Assembly (NCBI RefSeq): GCF_018035235.1
Contig: NZ_WPCV01000005.1
Location: 1-64,000 of the forward strand
Reading direction: 5' to 3'
From: Citrobacter sp. On2M
GTDB taxonomy: Bacteria > Pseudomonadota > Gammaproteobacteria > Enterobacterales > Enterobacteriaceae
DNA length: 64,000 bases
Shown one piece after another: positions 1-10,673 of this stretch. Within the stretch, counting starts at the first letter, position 1. Each line of letters opens with the position of its first letter. The translations under genes and the position numbers were made by a program. The notes beneath the pieces are model-generated. The model had not been told where the DNA came from and ran no database searches. It was given only the letters and a program-made list of their open reading frames with translations.

Positions 1-95
1 CCCAAGGAGCAAGCTCCTCTGTGCTACCGTTCGACTTGCATGTGTTAGGCCTGCCGCCAGCGTTCAATCTGAGCCATGATCAAACTCTTCAATTT
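1..95 (-). rRNA. rrsG: 16S ribosomal RNA, 5' end only (cut by window edge)
   Basis: The reverse complement begins with the conserved start of enterobacterial 16S rRNA (AAATTGAAGAGTTTGATC at 95 downward) and continues through the first variable helix. Only the first 95 nt are inside the window; the rest of the operon lies off the left edge. The position next to clpB, transcribed away from it, is that of rrnG in E. coli, so the G assignment is positional inference. Confidence 0.95.
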
Positions 96-224
96 AAGTT
101 TGATGCTCGTGAATTAAACTTCGTAATGAATTACGTATGTTCACTCAGAGACTTGGTATTCATTTTTCGTCTTGCGACGTTAAGAATCCGTATCTTCGAG
201 TGCCCACACAGATTGTCTGATAAA

Positions 225-237
225 TTGTTAAAGAGCA
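225..237 (-). promoter_or_regulatory. rRNA leader boxA antitermination site
   Basis: On the minus strand this reads TGCTCTTTAACAA, the boxA element of enterobacterial rRNA leaders, about 130 nt upstream of the mature 16S start. It nucleates the Nus-factor antitermination complex. The adjacent stretch (198-224) is the conserved leader sequence that follows boxA in other rrn operons. Confidence 0.9.
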
Positions 238-275
238 GTTGCGACGCGCTTTAGCGCTCTGTCGCGAGGTCCCGT

Positions 276-303
276 ATATTACGTTTTCCTCATTCAGAGT
301 CAA
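276..303 (-). promoter_or_regulatory. rrn P2 promoter
   Basis: Minus-strand -35 TTGACT (303-298) and -10 TAATAT (281-276) are separated by 16 bp, followed by a GC-rich discriminator. The position just upstream of boxA is that of P2 in rRNA operons. Confidence 0.85.
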
Positions 304-394
304 GCATTTATTTTTGCTTTTCTCTACGAAGTTCTCAGTGGACCCCCGCTGACCCGGCGGCTTGTAATCCGTTGTTCCGTGTCAGTGGAGGCGC

Positions 395-422
395 ATTATA
401 GGGAGTTATTTGAGGCTGACAA
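395..422 (-). promoter_or_regulatory. rrn P1 promoter with AT-rich UP-like region
   Basis: Minus-strand -35 TTGTCA (422-417) and -10 TATAAT (400-395) with the 16-bp spacing typical of rRNA P1 promoters and a GCGCCTCC discriminator. The region 423-480 immediately upstream is strongly A/T rich, as expected for an UP element and Fis region. P1 is the growth-rate-controlled promoter. Confidence 0.85.
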
Positions 423-495
423 GTTAAAAATACAAAAAACTTATCAAGCGATTATTTTTCAATCGATCACTCTGTTTTTGCCTGGTTATTAAACA

Positions 496-522
496 AAAAC
501 GAGCCCCGCAGGGCCCGTTTAT
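496..522 (-). terminator. Rho-independent terminator after clpB
   Basis: On the minus strand a GC-rich stem (AACGGGCCCTGCGGGGCTCGTT) is followed by a U-rich tract, starting about 15 nt after the clpB stop codon. Confidence 0.8.
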
Positions 523-536
523 GGTCATTTAGTGAC

Positions 537-3110
537 TTACTGCACTGCCACAATGCGATCGTCGTTAACTTCCAGGCGAATCGTTTTGCCAGGAATCAGC
601 TCACCAGACAGGATTTGCTGAGCCAGCGGGTTTTCGATCTGTTGCTGGATAGCGCGTTTCAATGGACGTGCGCCATAGACTGGATCGTAACCATTCGCGC
701 TCAGCAGTTTAAGCGCCTCGTCAGAGATGTGAATTTCATAACCACGCTCTTCCAGACGTTTATACAGACGCTGCAGCTGGATCTGAGCAATAGAAGCAAT
801 GTGCTGCTCACCCAACGGATGGAATACAACGACCTCATCTATACGGTTGATGAATTCCGGACGGAAGTTATGGCTCACAACGCCCAGCACCATATCCTTC
901 ATGTGGCCATAATCCAGCTCCCCGAAGCGTTCCTGAATCAGGTCCGATCCCAGGTTTGAGGTCATGATGACAACCGTGTTACGGAAATCGACCGTTCTCC
1001 CCTGCCCGTCAGTCAGACGACCATCGTCAAGCACCTGCAACAGGATGTTGAACACATCCGGATGCGCTTTCTCCACTTCATCGAGCAGAATGACAGAGTA
1101 AGGACGACGGCGTACCGCTTCCGTCAGATACCCACCTTCCTCATAGCCGACATATCCCGGAGGCGCCCCGACCAGACGAGAGACAGAGTGTTTCTCCATA
1201 AACTCGGACATATCGATACGCACCATTGCGTCGTCGCTGTCGAACATAAAATTAGCCAGCGCCTTACACAGTTCGGTTTTACCGACACCGGTTGGGCCAA
1301 GGAACAGGAATGAACCAATCGGACGATTCGGGTCGGACAACCCTGCACGGCTACGACGGATGGCGTTAGAAACCGCTTCCACCGCTTCATTCTGGCCAAT
1401 CACGCGGCTGTGCAGTTCCTGCTCCATACGTAACAGTTTTTCCCGCTCGCCTTCCAGCATGCGGGCAACCGGGATCCCGGTCCAGCGCGCCAGCACTTCT
1501 GCAATTTCTGCATCCGTCACTTTATTACGCAGCAGACGCATGGTTTTGCCTTCAGACTGGGTGGCGGCTTCGAGCTGTTTTTCCAGTTCAGGAATTTTGC
1601 CATACTGCAGTTCGGACATCCGCGCCAGATCGCCGACACGACGCGCCTGTTCAATGGCGATTTTCGCCTGTTCCAGCTCAGCCTTGATAGTTTGCGTTCC
1701 AGAAAGGGAAGCTTTTTCAGCTTTCCACTCTTCTTCTAACTCAGAATACTGGCGCTCTTTATCATCCAGCTCTTCGTTGAGCATATCGAGACGTTTTTTA
1801 CTCGCCTCATCAGACTCTTTCATTAATGCCTGCTGTTCCAGTTTGAGCTGGATAATACGGCGGTCGAGTCTGTCGAGTTCCTCCGGCTTGGAGTCAATCT
1901 GCATACGAATGCTGGATGCCGCTTCGTCAATGAGGTCGATAGCTTTATCAGGCAACTGACGATCGGCAATATAGCGGTGAGACAGCGTAGCTGCCGCGAC
2001 AATCGCCGGGTCAGTAATCTGCACGTGGTGGTGCAGCTCATAACGCTCTTTCAGACCACGCAAAATCGCGATGGTATCTTCTACTGAAGGTTCGGCCACA
2101 AACACTTTCTGGAAACGACGTTCCAGCGCAGCATCTTTTTCGATGTACTGGCGATACTCATCAAGCGTTGTTGCGCCTACACAGTGCAGTTCCCCACGTG
2201 CCAGTGCAGGTTTCAGCATATTTCCGGCGTCCATTGCGCCATCGGCTTTACCCGCCCCAACCATGGTGTGTAACTCATCAATAAACAGGATGACATTGCC
2301 TTCCTGTTTAGAAAGATCGTTCAGCACACCTTTTAAGCGTTCTTCAAACTCACCACGATATTTGGCTCCAGCCACCAGCGCCCCCATATCCAGCGCCAGC
2401 ACACGGCGGCCTTTTAAGCCTTCCGGCACTTCACCATTGATGATGCGTTGAGCCAGCCCTTCAACAATCGCTGTTTTACCGACCCCGGGCTCACCGATTA
2501 ACACCGGGTTGTTTTTAGTACGACGCTGCAGCACCTGAATGGTGCGGCGAATTTCTTCATCACGACCGATAACCGGATCGAGTTTGCCCTGCTCGGCACG
2601 TTCGGTCAGATCGACGGTATATTTTTTCAAGGCCTGACGTTGGTCTTCAGCCCCCTGGTCATTCACGCTTTCACCTCCACGCATTTGTTCAATTGCCTGA
2701 GTGATATTGGCGGTCGTCGCGCCTGCTGATTTTAATAAATCGGTCAGCGTACCGCGTGACTCAAGCGCTGCCAGAACGAACAGTTCTGACGAAATAAAGT
2801 TGTCCCCACGTTTTTGCGCCAGCTTGTCGCAAAGATTCAGAACACGCACCAGATCCTGAGAAGGCTGCACATCACCACCGGTACCTTCTACCTGCGGCAA
2901 ACGGCTCAACGCCTGGTCAATAGCTGTACGTAACTGGCCAGCATTAATGCCAGCGGACGTTAATAAAGGACGTACCGATCCCCCTTCCTGATTCAGCAAG
3001 GCGCTCATTAGATGAAGTGGTTCGATGAATTGATTGTCGTGCCCCAATGCGAGTGACTGGGCATCGGCAAGAGCAAGCTGGAATTTATTGGTAAGACGAT
3101 CCAGACGCAT
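537..3110 (-). CDS. clpB: ClpB, ATP-dependent protein disaggregase
   Basis: Hsp100 hexameric chaperone that, with DnaK/DnaJ/GrpE, extracts polypeptides from heat-induced aggregates in the cytoplasm. The 857-residue product has an N-terminal substrate domain (about 1-145), a first AAA+ module with Walker A GEPGVGKT and Walker B ILFIDE, a long coiled-coil M domain (about 400-530), and a second AAA+ module with GPTGVGKT and ILLDE. An ATG at 3122 is in frame but overlaps the GGGAGG ribosome-binding site at 3115-3120, so the start at 3110 was chosen; it also gives the usual length. A sigma-32 promoter lies upstream and a terminator downstream. Confidence 0.98.
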   Translation of the reverse strand: MRLDRLTNKFQLALADAQSLALGHDNQFIEPLHLMSALLNQEGGSVRPLLTSAGINAGQLRTAIDQALSRLPQVEGTGGDVQPSQDLVRVLNLCDKLAQKRGDNFISSELFVLAALESRGTLTDLLKSAGATTANITQAIEQMRGGESVNDQGAEDQRQALKKYTVDLTERAEQGKLDPVIGRDEEIRRTIQVLQRRTKNNPVLIGEPGVGKTAIVEGLAQRIINGEVPEGLKGRRVLALDMGALVAGAKYRGEFEERLKGVLNDLSKQEGNVILFIDELHTMVGAGKADGAMDAGNMLKPALARGELHCVGATTLDEYRQYIEKDAALERRFQKVFVAEPSVEDTIAILRGLKERYELHHHVQITDPAIVAAATLSHRYIADRQLPDKAIDLIDEAASSIRMQIDSKPEELDRLDRRIIQLKLEQQALMKESDEASKKRLDMLNEELDDKERQYSELEEEWKAEKASLSGTQTIKAELEQAKIAIEQARRVGDLARMSELQYGKIPELEKQLEAATQSEGKTMRLLRNKVTDAEIAEVLARWTGIPVARMLEGEREKLLRMEQELHSRVIGQNEAVEAVSNAIRRSRAGLSDPNRPIGSFLFLGPTGVGKTELCKALANFMFDSDDAMVRIDMSEFMEKHSVSRLVGAPPGYVGYEEGGYLTEAVRRRPYSVILLDEVEKAHPDVFNILLQVLDDGRLTDGQGRTVDFRNTVVIMTSNLGSDLIQERFGELDYGHMKDMVLGVVSHNFRPEFINRIDEVVVFHPLGEQHIASIAQIQLQRLYKRLEERGYEIHISDEALKLLSANGYDPVYGARPLKRAIQQQIENPLAQQILSGELIPGKTIRLEVNDDRIVAVQ

Positions 3111-3148
3111 AACTCCTCCCATAACAGGTCAAAATTGCTACTGGAGAT

Positions 3149-3177
3149 TAAATGAGGTCATCCCTCAATTATTCAAG
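3149..3177 (-). promoter_or_regulatory. Sigma-32 (heat-shock) promoter of clpB
   Basis: Minus strand: -35 CTTGAA (3177-3172) and a -10 beginning CCTCATTTA (3157-3149), 14 bp apart, close to the sigma-32 consensus and located 40-70 nt upstream of the clpB start. Heat-shock control of clpB is established in E. coli; the match here is by eye. Confidence 0.75.
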
Positions 3178-3239
3178 GTTAATGACCTGAATTATGTGAA
3201 AAGAAAATTACACGTACCGGATCGTCTTGATTCTTTAGG

Positions 3240-3971
3240 TTATATCAGCCAAATAAAACTTGCCATACGCCCCGTGGTATTGTCGCGACGATAAGAGAAG
3301 AACGTCTCACTTTCGCTGAAGGTGCAACGGTCGCCGCCGTAAAGGTTCTCCACACCGACATTTGCCAGACGTTGGCGCGCAAGCTGATAGATATCCGCCA
3401 GATATTTGTCATCACGCGGGACAAATGCGATGTCCGCTTGCGGATCTTTCTCCATAAACGCTTCGCGGACTTCTGCTCCCACTTCAAACGCGTCCGGGCC
3501 AATCGCAGGGCCTAGCCAGGCGATAATGTTTTCAGGTTTGTCGGCAAAACACGCCACCGTCTCTTCCAGCACACCTGCGCATAATCCTCGCCAACCCGCA
3601 TGGGCCGCCGCAACCTCCGTTCCTGCGCGATTGCAAAACAGCACCGGCAAACAGTCAGCCGTCATCACCGCACACACGGTGCCCGGCATGTTGCTGTATG
3701 AAGCATCTGCACGTTTGGAGGCGTAAGGCTCGCCAGTCAGTTTCAGAACGTCCTTACCGTGGACCTGTTCCAGCCAGACGGGTTTTGCAGGCAGATTGCC
3801 CGCAGCAAACAGCCGCATGCGGTTCTCCTCAACATGCTCCGGGTTATCACCGCAATGGGCACCCAGATTCAGCGAATCGTAAGGCGACATACTGACACCG
3901 CCAATACGAGTAGAACTACACGCCGCGACACCCTGCGGTATCGGCCACTGCGGGACAATTAGCTTACTCAT
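3240..3971 (-). CDS. pgeF: PgeF (YfiH), peptidoglycan editing factor / multicopper-type laccase-fold enzyme
   Basis: A 243-residue cytoplasmic protein of the YfiH/DUF152 family, reported to hydrolyse wrongly incorporated L-Ser from UDP-MurNAc precursors and formerly called polyphenol oxidase. Conserved family residues are visible: a Cys in the TADCLPVLF block (about 107) and the HAGWRG block (about 124). It is translationally coupled to rluD: the pgeF ATG overlaps the rluD TGA as ATGA at 3968-3971. It follows rluD and precedes clpB, the E. coli order. Confidence 0.93.
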   Translation of the reverse strand: MSKLIVPQWPIPQGVAACSSTRIGGVSMSPYDSLNLGAHCGDNPEHVEENRMRLFAAGNLPAKPVWLEQVHGKDVLKLTGEPYASKRADASYSNMPGTVCAVMTADCLPVLFCNRAGTEVAAAHAGWRGLCAGVLEETVACFADKPENIIAWLGPAIGPDAFEVGAEVREAFMEKDPQADIAFVPRDDKYLADIYQLARQRLANVGVENLYGGDRCTFSESETFFSYRRDNTTGRMASFIWLI

Positions 3972-4948
3972 AGCCAGGCAATATCATCCTTATGTTCTTC
4001 GAAATCAGCACGCATCACTTCAATCAACTGCACCATATCTTGTGGAATTGGCGCGTGCCATTCCATTTCGATACCGGAAATTGGATGATACAAACGCAGC
4101 ATGGTCGCGTGCAGCGCCTGACGATCGAACTTACGCAATACGGAGATAAATTCGTCAGAAGCGCCTTTCGGTGGACGCGGACGACCGCCGTAGACCTGAT
4201 CGCCCACCAGCGGATGGGTGATATGCGCCATGTGCACGCGGATCTGGTGCGTACGTCCGGTTTCCAGACGCAACCGCAGACGCGTGTGCACACGGAAGTG
4301 TTCCATGATGCGATAGTGCGTCACCGCAGGTTTCCCCATCGGGTGTACCGCCATGTGCGTACGCTTAGTCGGGTGACGGCTAATCGGCTCCTCAACGGTT
4401 CCGCCTGCCGTCATGTGACCAATCGCCACGGCTTCGTACTCACGGGTAATTTCACGCAGCTGCAGCGACTCCACCAGTCGCGTTTGCGCAGGAACGGTTT
4501 TTGCCACCACCATTAATCCCGTCGTGTCTTTATCCAGACGGTGCACAATACCGGCACGAGGAACATCCGCGATCGGCGGGTAGTAATGCAGCAATGCATT
4601 CAAGACCGTGCCATCAGGATTACCGGCGCCCGGATGCACCACGAGATCACGGGGTTTGTTGATGACAAGAATGTCGTCATCTTCATAAACGATATCCAGC
4701 GGGATATCCTGAGGTTCAAAACGCACCTCTTCGTCAATTTCTGCATTGATGGAGACGCGTTCTCCACCCAACACTTTTTCTTTCGGTTTATCGCAAAGAT
4801 TGCCATTTACCAGCACGCGCTGATCAAGGATCCATTCTTTTATGCGCGATCGTGAATAATCAGGGAACAATTCGGCCAAAGCCTGATCTAAGCGTTGACC
4901 GAGCTGATTTTCGGAGACTGTTGCGGTGAGTTCTACTCGTTGTGCCAT
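3968..4948 (-). CDS. rluD: RluD, 23S rRNA pseudouridine(1911/1915/1917) synthase
   Basis: Makes the three pseudouridines in helix 69 of 23S rRNA and is important for normal ribosome assembly and termination. The 326-residue protein has an N-terminal S4-type RNA-binding domain (about 18-75) and the RsuA/RluA catalytic domain with the signature HRLDKDTTG containing the catalytic Asp (about 139). Its length equals that of E. coli RluD. It is divergent from bamD with a 131-bp shared promoter region and heads an operon with pgeF. Confidence 0.97.
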   Translation of the reverse strand: MAQRVELTATVSENQLGQRLDQALAELFPDYSRSRIKEWILDQRVLVNGNLCDKPKEKVLGGERVSINAEIDEEVRFEPQDIPLDIVYEDDDILVINKPRDLVVHPGAGNPDGTVLNALLHYYPPIADVPRAGIVHRLDKDTTGLMVVAKTVPAQTRLVESLQLREITREYEAVAIGHMTAGGTVEEPISRHPTKRTHMAVHPMGKPAVTHYRIMEHFRVHTRLRLRLETGRTHQIRVHMAHITHPLVGDQVYGGRPRPPKGASDEFISVLRKFDRQALHATMLRLYHPISGIEMEWHAPIPQDMVQLIEVMRADFEEHKDDIAWL

Positions 4949-5079
4949 AAACTGCTTCTTCGTTTAACGTTGGGTTTTACGGCTTTGCCGTTTAATATAG
5001 TGTGCTATTGTAGCTGGTCTTAACCGGGAGCAGGAACAGAGAATCTCCCGTAATACATTTTGAGGAAAGTCAAAACGTC

Positions 5080-5817
5080 ATGACGCGCATGAAATATCTG
5101 GTGGCAGCAGCCACGTTGAGCCTGTTTTTGGCGGGTTGCTCTGGTTCAAAGGAAGAGGTGCCCGATAATCCGCCAAATGAAATCTACGCGACTGCTCAGC
5201 AAAAGCTGCAGGACGGTAACTGGAAACAGGCAATAACGCAATTGGAAGCGTTGGATAACCGTTATCCATTTGGACCGTATTCTCAGCAGGTGCAATTAGA
5301 TCTCATCTACGCCTACTACAAAAACGCCGATCTGCCGCTTGCTCAGGCTGCCATCGATCGTTTTATCCGTCTTAATCCGACACACCCTAACATTGATTAT
5401 GTCATGTATATGCGTGGCCTGACCAATATGGCGTTGGACGATAGCGCACTGCAAGGGTTCTTTGGTGTTGATCGCAGCGATCGCGATCCGCAACACGCCC
5501 GAGCTGCCTTTAATGACTTTTCCAAACTGGTACGTGGCTATCCGAACAGCCAGTACACTACTGACGCCACCAAACGTCTGGTATTCCTGAAGGACCGTCT
5601 GGCGAAGTATGAATACTCCGTTGCGCAATACTACACTGCCCGCGGAGCATGGGTCGCTGTGGTAAACCGTGTGGAAGGTATGCTACGCGACTACCCTGAT
5701 ACTCAGGCAACACGTGATGCTCTGCCGTTAATGGAAAAAGCTTATCGCCAGATGCAGATGAATGCGCAGGCAGAAAAAGTAGCGAAAATCATTGCCGCTA
5801 ACAGCAGCAATACCTGA
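5080..5817 (+). CDS. bamD: BamD, outer-membrane assembly lipoprotein
   Basis: Essential lipoprotein of the BAM complex that inserts beta-barrel proteins into the outer membrane. The 245-residue product has a type II signal peptide with lipobox LAGC (Cys20) and five TPR-like helical pairs across the mature part (the NPTHP and YPNSQY turns are recognisable). Length and sequence agree with the E. coli protein throughout. It is monocistronic, with a terminator at 5834-5862. Confidence 0.98.
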   Translation: MTRMKYLVAAATLSLFLAGCSGSKEEVPDNPPNEIYATAQQKLQDGNWKQAITQLEALDNRYPFGPYSQQVQLDLIYAYYKNADLPLAQAAIDRFIRLNPTHPNIDYVMYMRGLTNMALDDSALQGFFGVDRSDRDPQHARAAFNDFSKLVRGYPNSQYTTDATKRLVFLKDRLAKYEYSVAQYYTARGAWVAVVNRVEGMLRDYPDTQATRDALPLMEKAYRQMQMNAQAEKVAKIIAANSSNT

Positions 5818-5833
5818 TTTACCTCAGAATGCA

Positions 5834-5864
5834 AAACGGCAGCCCTTGGGCTGCCGTTTTTTTA
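5834..5864 (+). terminator. Rho-independent terminator after bamD
   Basis: Perfect stem AACGGCAGCCC / GGGCTGCCGTT with a short loop followed by T7, 17 nt after the bamD stop. Confidence 0.92.
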
Positions 5865-6007
5865 TCCGTTAACGCCACAACTGAAGCGGTTTAGCTGCAA
5901 CGCATCTCATCAAATATGGCCTGCTTTCTGGTATTCCTCAAGTAAAATATCGCCTGTTCCTGCTGTGCCTCACAAAAAGGTTTTCTTGACAAAAAGCGAC
6001 AAAATAA

Positions 6008-6425
<418 letters not shown>

Positions 6426-6448
6426 TCCCTTACATTGAGTGTATCGCC

Positions 6449-6474
6449 AACGCGCCTTCGGGCGCGTTTTTTGT
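6449..6474 (+). terminator. Rho-independent terminator after raiA
   Basis: Stem CGCGCC-TTCG-GGCGCG with T6, 23 nt past the raiA stop. The T tract runs directly into the pheL promoter -35 (TTGACA, 6474-6479). Confidence 0.92.
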
Positions 6475-6503
6475 TGACATGGTGAAAACAGTACGGGTAC
6501 TTT
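6474..6503 (+). promoter_or_regulatory. pheL-pheA promoter
   Basis: -35 TTGACA (6474-6479) and a weak -10 around TACTTT (6498-6503) with about 18-bp spacing, 26 nt before the leader peptide start. Confidence 0.7.
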
Positions 6504-6528
6504 ATTGATATAGCCAAAGGAAAATTAC

Positions 6529-6576
6529 ATGAAACTTGTCCCGTTCTTCTTCGCATTCTTTTTTACCTTCCCCTGA
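6529..6576 (+). CDS. pheL: PheL, phenylalanine leader peptide
   Basis: A 15-residue peptide MKLVPFFFAFFFTFP with seven Phe codons. It acts in cis: ribosome stalling at Phe codons when charged tRNA-Phe is scarce prevents formation of the downstream terminator, so pheA is expressed. It differs from the E. coli peptide only near the N-terminus (KLV instead of KHI). AAAGGAAAA at 6516-6524 is the ribosome-binding site. Confidence 0.96.
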   Translation: MKLVPFFFAFFFTFP

Positions 6577-6621
6577 ATGGGAGGCGTTTCGTCGTGTGAT
6601 AAAGAATGCGAAGACGAACAA

Positions 6622-6652
6622 TAAGGCCTCCCACAACGGGGGGCCTTTTTTA
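6622..6652 (+). terminator. phe attenuator terminator
   Basis: GC-rich hairpin (AAGGCCTCCC / GGGGGGCCTT around CACAAC) followed by T5-6 between pheL and pheA. The upstream part of the stem can pair alternatively with the leader sequence around 6580-6620, the usual antiterminator arrangement. Confidence 0.9.
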
Positions 6653-6675
6653 TTGATAACAAGAAAGGCAACACT

Positions 6676-7836
6676 ATGACATCGGAAAACCCATTACTGG
6701 CGCTGCGCGATAAGATCAGCACGCTGGATGAAAAATTACTGGCCCTGCTGGCTGAGCGACGTGGACTGGCCGTAGAAGTTGGCAAAGCAAAACTGCTTTC
6801 GCATCGTCCGGTTCGTGATATCGACCGTGAGCGCGACCTGTTAGACCGCCTGATTCAGCTTGGCAAAGCACATCATCTTGATGCTCATTATATTACTCGC
6901 CTGTTCCAGCTGATTATCGAAGACTCCGTCCTGACACAACAGGCACTGCTCCAGCAGCATCTGAACAAAATCAATCCGCACTCTGCGCGCGTAGCCTTCC
7001 TCGGCCCAAAGGGTTCATATTCTCACCTCGCCGCCCGTCAGTATGCCGCCCGCCACTTTGAACAATTTATTGAAAGCGGCTGCGCAAAATTTGCCGATAT
7101 CTTTAATCAGGTTGAAACCGGACAAGCTGACTACGCGGTGGTTCCGATTGAAAACACCAGTTCCGGCGGGATTAACGACGTTTACGACCTGCTACAACAC
7201 ACCAGCCTGTCTATCGTTGGCGAGATGACCATCACAATTGACCACTGTGTGTTGGTATCCGGCACAACGGATCTCGAGACTATTGAAACTGTTTACAGCC
7301 ATCCGCAGCCGTTCCAGCAGTGCAGCAAATTTCTGAGTCGCCATCCACACTGGAAGATTGAGTACACCGAAAGTACCTCTGCGGCAATGGAAAAAGTTGC
7401 GCAGGCTAACTCGCCGCGCGTGGCGGCTCTGGGGAGCGAAGCCGGAGGCGTACTGTATGGTTTGCAGGTTCTTGAGCACATTGAAGCTAACCAGACGCAA
7501 AACATCACCCGCTTCGTGGTACTGGCGCGCAAAGCAATCAATGTTTCTGACCAGGTTCCGGCAAAAACCACGCTGCTGATGGCGACAGGACAACAGGCGG
7601 GTGCGCTGGTTGAAGCGCTGCTGGTATTGCGCAACCATAATCTGATTATGACCAAACTGGAGTCACGCCCAATTCACGGCAATCCGTGGGAAGAGATGTT
7701 TTACCTGGATATTCAGGCCAACCTGGAATCGCCTCAGATGCAAAAAGCATTGAAGGAACTGGGTGAGATTACGCGTTCGATGAAAGTACTTGGCTGCTAT
7801 CCAAGTGAAAATGTGGTGCCGGTCGATCCGAGCTAA
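6676..7836 (+). CDS. pheA: PheA, bifunctional chorismate mutase / prephenate dehydratase
   Basis: Converts chorismate to prephenate and on to phenylpyruvate, the committed steps of phenylalanine synthesis. The 386 residues comprise an N-terminal AroQ chorismate mutase (about 1-90), a prephenate dehydratase domain (about 105-285, with [11 protein letters not shown] and the ENTSSG motif) and a C-terminal ACT regulatory domain (about 300-376, with ESRP) that binds Phe for feedback inhibition. It is controlled by pheL attenuation. Convergent with tyrA; a REP-like hairpin separates them. Confidence 0.98.
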   Translation: MTSENPLLALRDKISTLDEKLLALLAERRGLAVEVGKAKLLSHRPVRDIDRERDLLDRLIQLGKAHHLDAHYITRLFQLIIEDSVLTQQALLQQHLNKINPHSARVAFLGPKGSYSHLAARQYAARHFEQFIESGCAKFADIFNQVETGQADYAVVPIENTSSGGINDVYDLLQHTSLSIVGEMTITIDHCVLVSGTTDLETIETVYSHPQPFQQCSKFLSRHPHWKIEYTESTSAAMEKVAQANSPRVAALGSEAGGVLYGLQVLEHIEANQTQNITRFVVLARKAINVSDQVPAKTTLLMATGQQAGALVEALLVLRNHNLIMTKLESRPIHGNPWEEMFYLDIQANLESPQMQKALKELGEITRSMKVLGCYPSENVVPVDPS

Positions 7837-7845
7837 CGTTTTATA

Positions 7846-7877
7846 ATGCCGGATAGCGCTAAGATTATCCGGCATTC
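7846..7877. repeat. REP-like palindrome between pheA and tyrA
   Basis: TGCCGGATAGCGCTAA...TTATCCGGCA forms an imperfect hairpin of the enterobacterial REP/BIME type between two convergent genes. It probably also serves as a bidirectional terminator or 3'-end stabiliser. Confidence 0.75.
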
Positions 7878-7880
7878 TAT

Positions 7881-9002
7881 TTACTGGCGGCTATCGTTAG
7901 CCTGGCGCAACAACGTACGGCTTTCGCTCTGAAAGCGCTGAGCGTAATCGCCAAACCAGTGCTCCACCTTACGGAAGCTGTCGATAAACGCTTGCTTATC
8001 GCCCTGCTCCAGTAAACCGATCGCCTCACCAAAACGTTGGTAGTAGCGTTTGATCAGCGCAAGGTTGCTCTCAGACGACATAATAATATCAGCATAGAGC
8101 TGCGGATCCTGGGCAAACAGACGTCCTACCATCGCCAGCTCAAGGCGGTAAATCGGCGAAGAGAGCGCCAGCAACTGTTCCAGTTGAACATTCTCTTCCG
8201 CTAGATGCAGACCGTAAGCAAAAGTCGCAAAGTGACGTAGTGCCTGAATAAACGCCATATTCTGGTCGTGTTCAACCGCGCTGATCCGATGCAACCGCGC
8301 CCCCCACACCTGAATCTGTTCGAGAAACCACTGATAAGCTTCCGGCTGACGTCCGTCACACCAGACGACGACCTGCTTGGCCAGACTGCCGCTGTCCGGA
8401 CCAAACATCGGATGCAATCCCACCACCGGGCCATCGTGCGCCGCCAGCATCGCCTGCAAAGGACCATTTTTCACCGAAGCCAGATCCACCAGGATACAGT
8501 CAGAAGGCAGGCGCGGTAATTTGGCGATCACCTGCTCGGTGACGTGGATCGGCACACTGACGATCACCATGCCGGCATCAGAGACGATCTCCGGCGCGCG
8601 ATCCCAGTCCTGCTGTTCCAGGATCCGCACTTGGTAACCTGACAAGGTGAGCATTTTTTCGAACAGACGTCCCATCTGACCACCGCCACCGACGATCACC
8701 ACCGGGCGCAGAGAAGGACAAAGTGTTTTAAACCCTTTGTCATTTTCGCTGGAGTAGGACTCACGCATAACCCGACGCAACACATCTTCAATCAGGTCCG
8801 GTGGCACGCCCAGAGCTTCCGCCTCTGCCCGGCGGGAGGCCAGCATAGAGGCTTCCCGCTCCGGTACGTAGATCGGCAGCCCAAAGCGGCTTTTTACTTC
8901 ACCGACTTCGGCAACCAACTCCAGGCGGCGTGCCAGTAAGTCCAGCAACGCCTTGTCGACTTCATCAATTTGATCGCGTAATGCGGTCAATTCAGCAACC
9001 AT
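7881..9002 (-). CDS. tyrA: TyrA, bifunctional chorismate mutase / prephenate dehydrogenase
   Basis: Makes prephenate and oxidises it with NAD+ to 4-hydroxyphenylpyruvate for tyrosine. The 373-residue product has an AroQ-type mutase domain (about 1-90), a Rossmann nucleotide-binding region ([11 protein letters not shown], about 100-110) and an all-helical dehydrogenase domain. The ATG at 9002 is preceded by AGAGG and gives the E. coli length; an upstream TTG at 9008 is in frame but overlaps the spacer. Cotranscribed with aroF (10-nt gap) and presumably repressed by TyrR. Confidence 0.98.
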   Translation of the reverse strand: MVAELTALRDQIDEVDKALLDLLARRLELVAEVGEVKSRFGLPIYVPEREASMLASRRAEAEALGVPPDLIEDVLRRVMRESYSSENDKGFKTLCPSLRPVVIVGGGGQMGRLFEKMLTLSGYQVRILEQQDWDRAPEIVSDAGMVIVSVPIHVTEQVIAKLPRLPSDCILVDLASVKNGPLQAMLAAHDGPVVGLHPMFGPDSGSLAKQVVVWCDGRQPEAYQWFLEQIQVWGARLHRISAVEHDQNMAFIQALRHFATFAYGLHLAEENVQLEQLLALSSPIYRLELAMVGRLFAQDPQLYADIIMSSESNLALIKRYYQRFGEAIGLLEQGDKQAFIDSFRKVEHWFGDYAQRFQSESRTLLRQANDSRQ

Positions 9003-9012
9003 AACCAACCTC

Positions 9013-10083
9013 TTATGCTACACGCGCCGACAGCTGGCCGTTTAAATCCTGGCTAATTTCACGCAACAGCGCATCCGTCATTTCCCAGCTAATGCAGGCA
9101 TCGGTTACGGACACGCCGTATTTCATTTCGCTGCGCGGCTGTTCAGAAGACTGGTTGCCTTCGTGAATATTACTTTCGATCATCAAGCCAATGATCGAGC
9201 GATTGCCATCTTTGATTTGTGCAATCACAGATTCAGCCACGGCAGGCTGGCGGCGGTAATCTTTATTGGAGTTACCATGACTGCAATCTACCATCAGAGA
9301 AGGTCGTAGTCCCGCCTGCTCCATCTCTTTTTCGCACTGGGCGACATCTGCCGGACTGTAGTTCGGCGCTTTACCACCACGCAGGATCACGTGACCGTCC
9401 GGATTCCCCTGAGTTTGCAACAGCGCAACCTGCCCGGCCTGATTAATACCAACAAAGCGGTGCGACTGTGCCGCCGCTCGCATGGCATTAATGGCGGTCG
9501 CAAGACTACCGTCAGTACCATTCTTAAAGCCGACCGGCATGGAAAGACCGGAAGCCATTTCGCGGTGAGTCTGCGATTCCGTGGTACGGGCTCCGATTGC
9601 GGACCAGCTAAACAGATCGCCCAGGTATTGTGGACTATTTGGATCCAGCGCTTCAGTTGCCAGCGGCAGTCCCATATTCACCAGTTCAAGCAGCAGTTGA
9701 CGCGCAATTTTCAGTCCTGCTTCAACATCAAAAGAGCCATCCATGTGAGGATCGTTAATTAACCCTTTCCAGCCGACGGTGGTACGGGGTTTTTCAAAAT
9801 AGACGCGCATCACCAGGTAGAGGCTATCGCTGACCTCTGCGGCAAGGGCTTTAAATCGACGAGCGTACTCAATAGCCATTTCAGGATCGTGAATGGAGCA
9901 TGGACCACATACCACCAGCAAACGCGGATCGCGACCGGAGATAATATCTGAAATGATTTTACGCGACTGGGAGATTTGCGCTTCTTGCGCCTGGCTCAGC
10001 GGAAATTCAGCTTTCAGCTGCTCCGGAGTCATCAGAACCTGTTCGTCGGTAATATGTACGTTGTTCAGCGCGTCTTTTTGCAT
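9013..10083 (-). CDS. aroF: AroF, tyrosine-sensitive DAHP synthase
   Basis: Condenses phosphoenolpyruvate and erythrose-4-phosphate, the first step of the shikimate pathway, and is feedback-inhibited by tyrosine in E. coli. The 356-residue class I aldolase-fold enzyme shows the CGPCSIHD block, the [11 protein letters not shown] block and the DCSHGNS block near the C-terminus. First gene of the aroF-tyrA operon, with TyrR boxes upstream. Confidence 0.97.
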   Translation of the reverse strand: MQKDALNNVHITDEQVLMTPEQLKAEFPLSQAQEAQISQSRKIISDIISGRDPRLLVVCGPCSIHDPEMAIEYARRFKALAAEVSDSLYLVMRVYFEKPRTTVGWKGLINDPHMDGSFDVEAGLKIARQLLLELVNMGLPLATEALDPNSPQYLGDLFSWSAIGARTTESQTHREMASGLSMPVGFKNGTDGSLATAINAMRAAAQSHRFVGINQAGQVALLQTQGNPDGHVILRGGKAPNYSPADVAQCEKEMEQAGLRPSLMVDCSHGNSNKDYRRQPAVAESVIAQIKDGNRSIIGLMIESNIHEGNQSSEQPRSEMKYGVSVTDACISWEMTDALLREISQDLNGQLSARVA

Positions 10084-10176
10084 GATGGTGATCCTGTTTA
10101 GCTCGTTTGCGATAGTTGATCCTCAGCGAGGAGGAAATAACGATACCACAACAGGTAAAGATTTCAATCCACAATC

Positions 10177-10194
10177 CGTAAATTTTAATTTACA
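10177..10194. promoter_or_regulatory. TyrR box 1 upstream of aroF
   Basis: CGTAAA-N6-TTTACA matches the TyrR consensus TGTAAA-N6-TTTACA at 11 of 12 positions and lies about 95 bp upstream of aroF. In E. coli aroF-tyrA is repressed by TyrR with tyrosine through several such boxes. Confidence 0.75.
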
Positions 10195-10229
10195 ACACGC
10201 AATTTATCAGCAGAAAAAGCCGCTAATAG

Positions 10230-10247
10230 CGTACAATTAAATTTACA
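10230..10247. promoter_or_regulatory. TyrR box 2 upstream of aroF
   Basis: CGTACA-N6-TTTACA matches the TyrR consensus at 10 of 12 positions, 53 bp upstream of the first box. That spacing is about five helical turns, compatible with cooperative binding. Confidence 0.6.
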
Positions 10248-10298
10248 CCATTCAATATTCAAATCCGCTATGCTTAAAAAAACAAGGGAGCACGGGCA

Positions 10299-10673
10299 AT
10301 GAAGCAACTCATCAGCACCTTATTTCTATTCCTTCTTAGCGGTTGTCAAATAGATCCCTATACCCACGCCCCCACCTGGACAGGGACCGACTGGTACGAT
10401 GCCGGTATACAAGATGCCATTTCGGGCTATGCCGTTAAAGATAATGAAACTCTTGCCGACAACTTCAATGATTCCGACGTCGATCGTACGAAATATCTTA
10501 AGGGTTTCGCCGAGGGGCAACGTAAAATCTGCCAGCAGGATTTTGTTTACGCCAGGGGGCTGGCCGGGAAAACCTTTCCCCAAAGTTGTGATACGGTCGA
10601 AAATGTAGACCAGTTACATAATGCCTGGCAAAAAGGATCAAATGAAGGCTCAGCCTCAATAAGATTAAATTAA
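10299..10673 (+). CDS. yfiL: YfiL, DUF2799-type lipoprotein
   Basis: A 124-residue predicted lipoprotein with lipobox LLSGC (Cys16) and two further Cys in the mature part that could form a disulfide (about 80 and 98). Function unknown. It occupies the position of E. coli yfiL between aroF and yfiR. The AAGGGAG at 10285-10291 supports the start. Its orientation matches the downstream c-di-GMP genes but a 158-bp gap separates them, so co-transcription is uncertain. Confidence 0.85.
   Translation: MKQLISTLFLFLLSGCQIDPYTHAPTWTGTDWYDAGIQDAISGYAVKDNETLADNFNDSDVDRTKYLKGFAEGQRKICQQDFVYARGLAGKTFPQSCDTVENVDQLHNAWQKGSNEGSASIRLN

Noticed and set aside
21-254. Open frame of 77 codons at the window start
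   Set aside because: It lies antisense to the 16S rRNA 5' end and its leader; the sequence is fully explained as rRNA gene and boxA region.
1360-1959. Long open frame opposite clpB
   Set aside because: It is the antisense shadow of clpB coding sequence, Ser-rich as expected from such a reading, with no ribosome-binding site.
3111-3239. Possible small RNA between clpB and pgeF
   Set aside because: A small RNA (RyfD) has been reported near here in E. coli, but I see no distinctive structure beyond the heat-shock promoter and cannot support a call.
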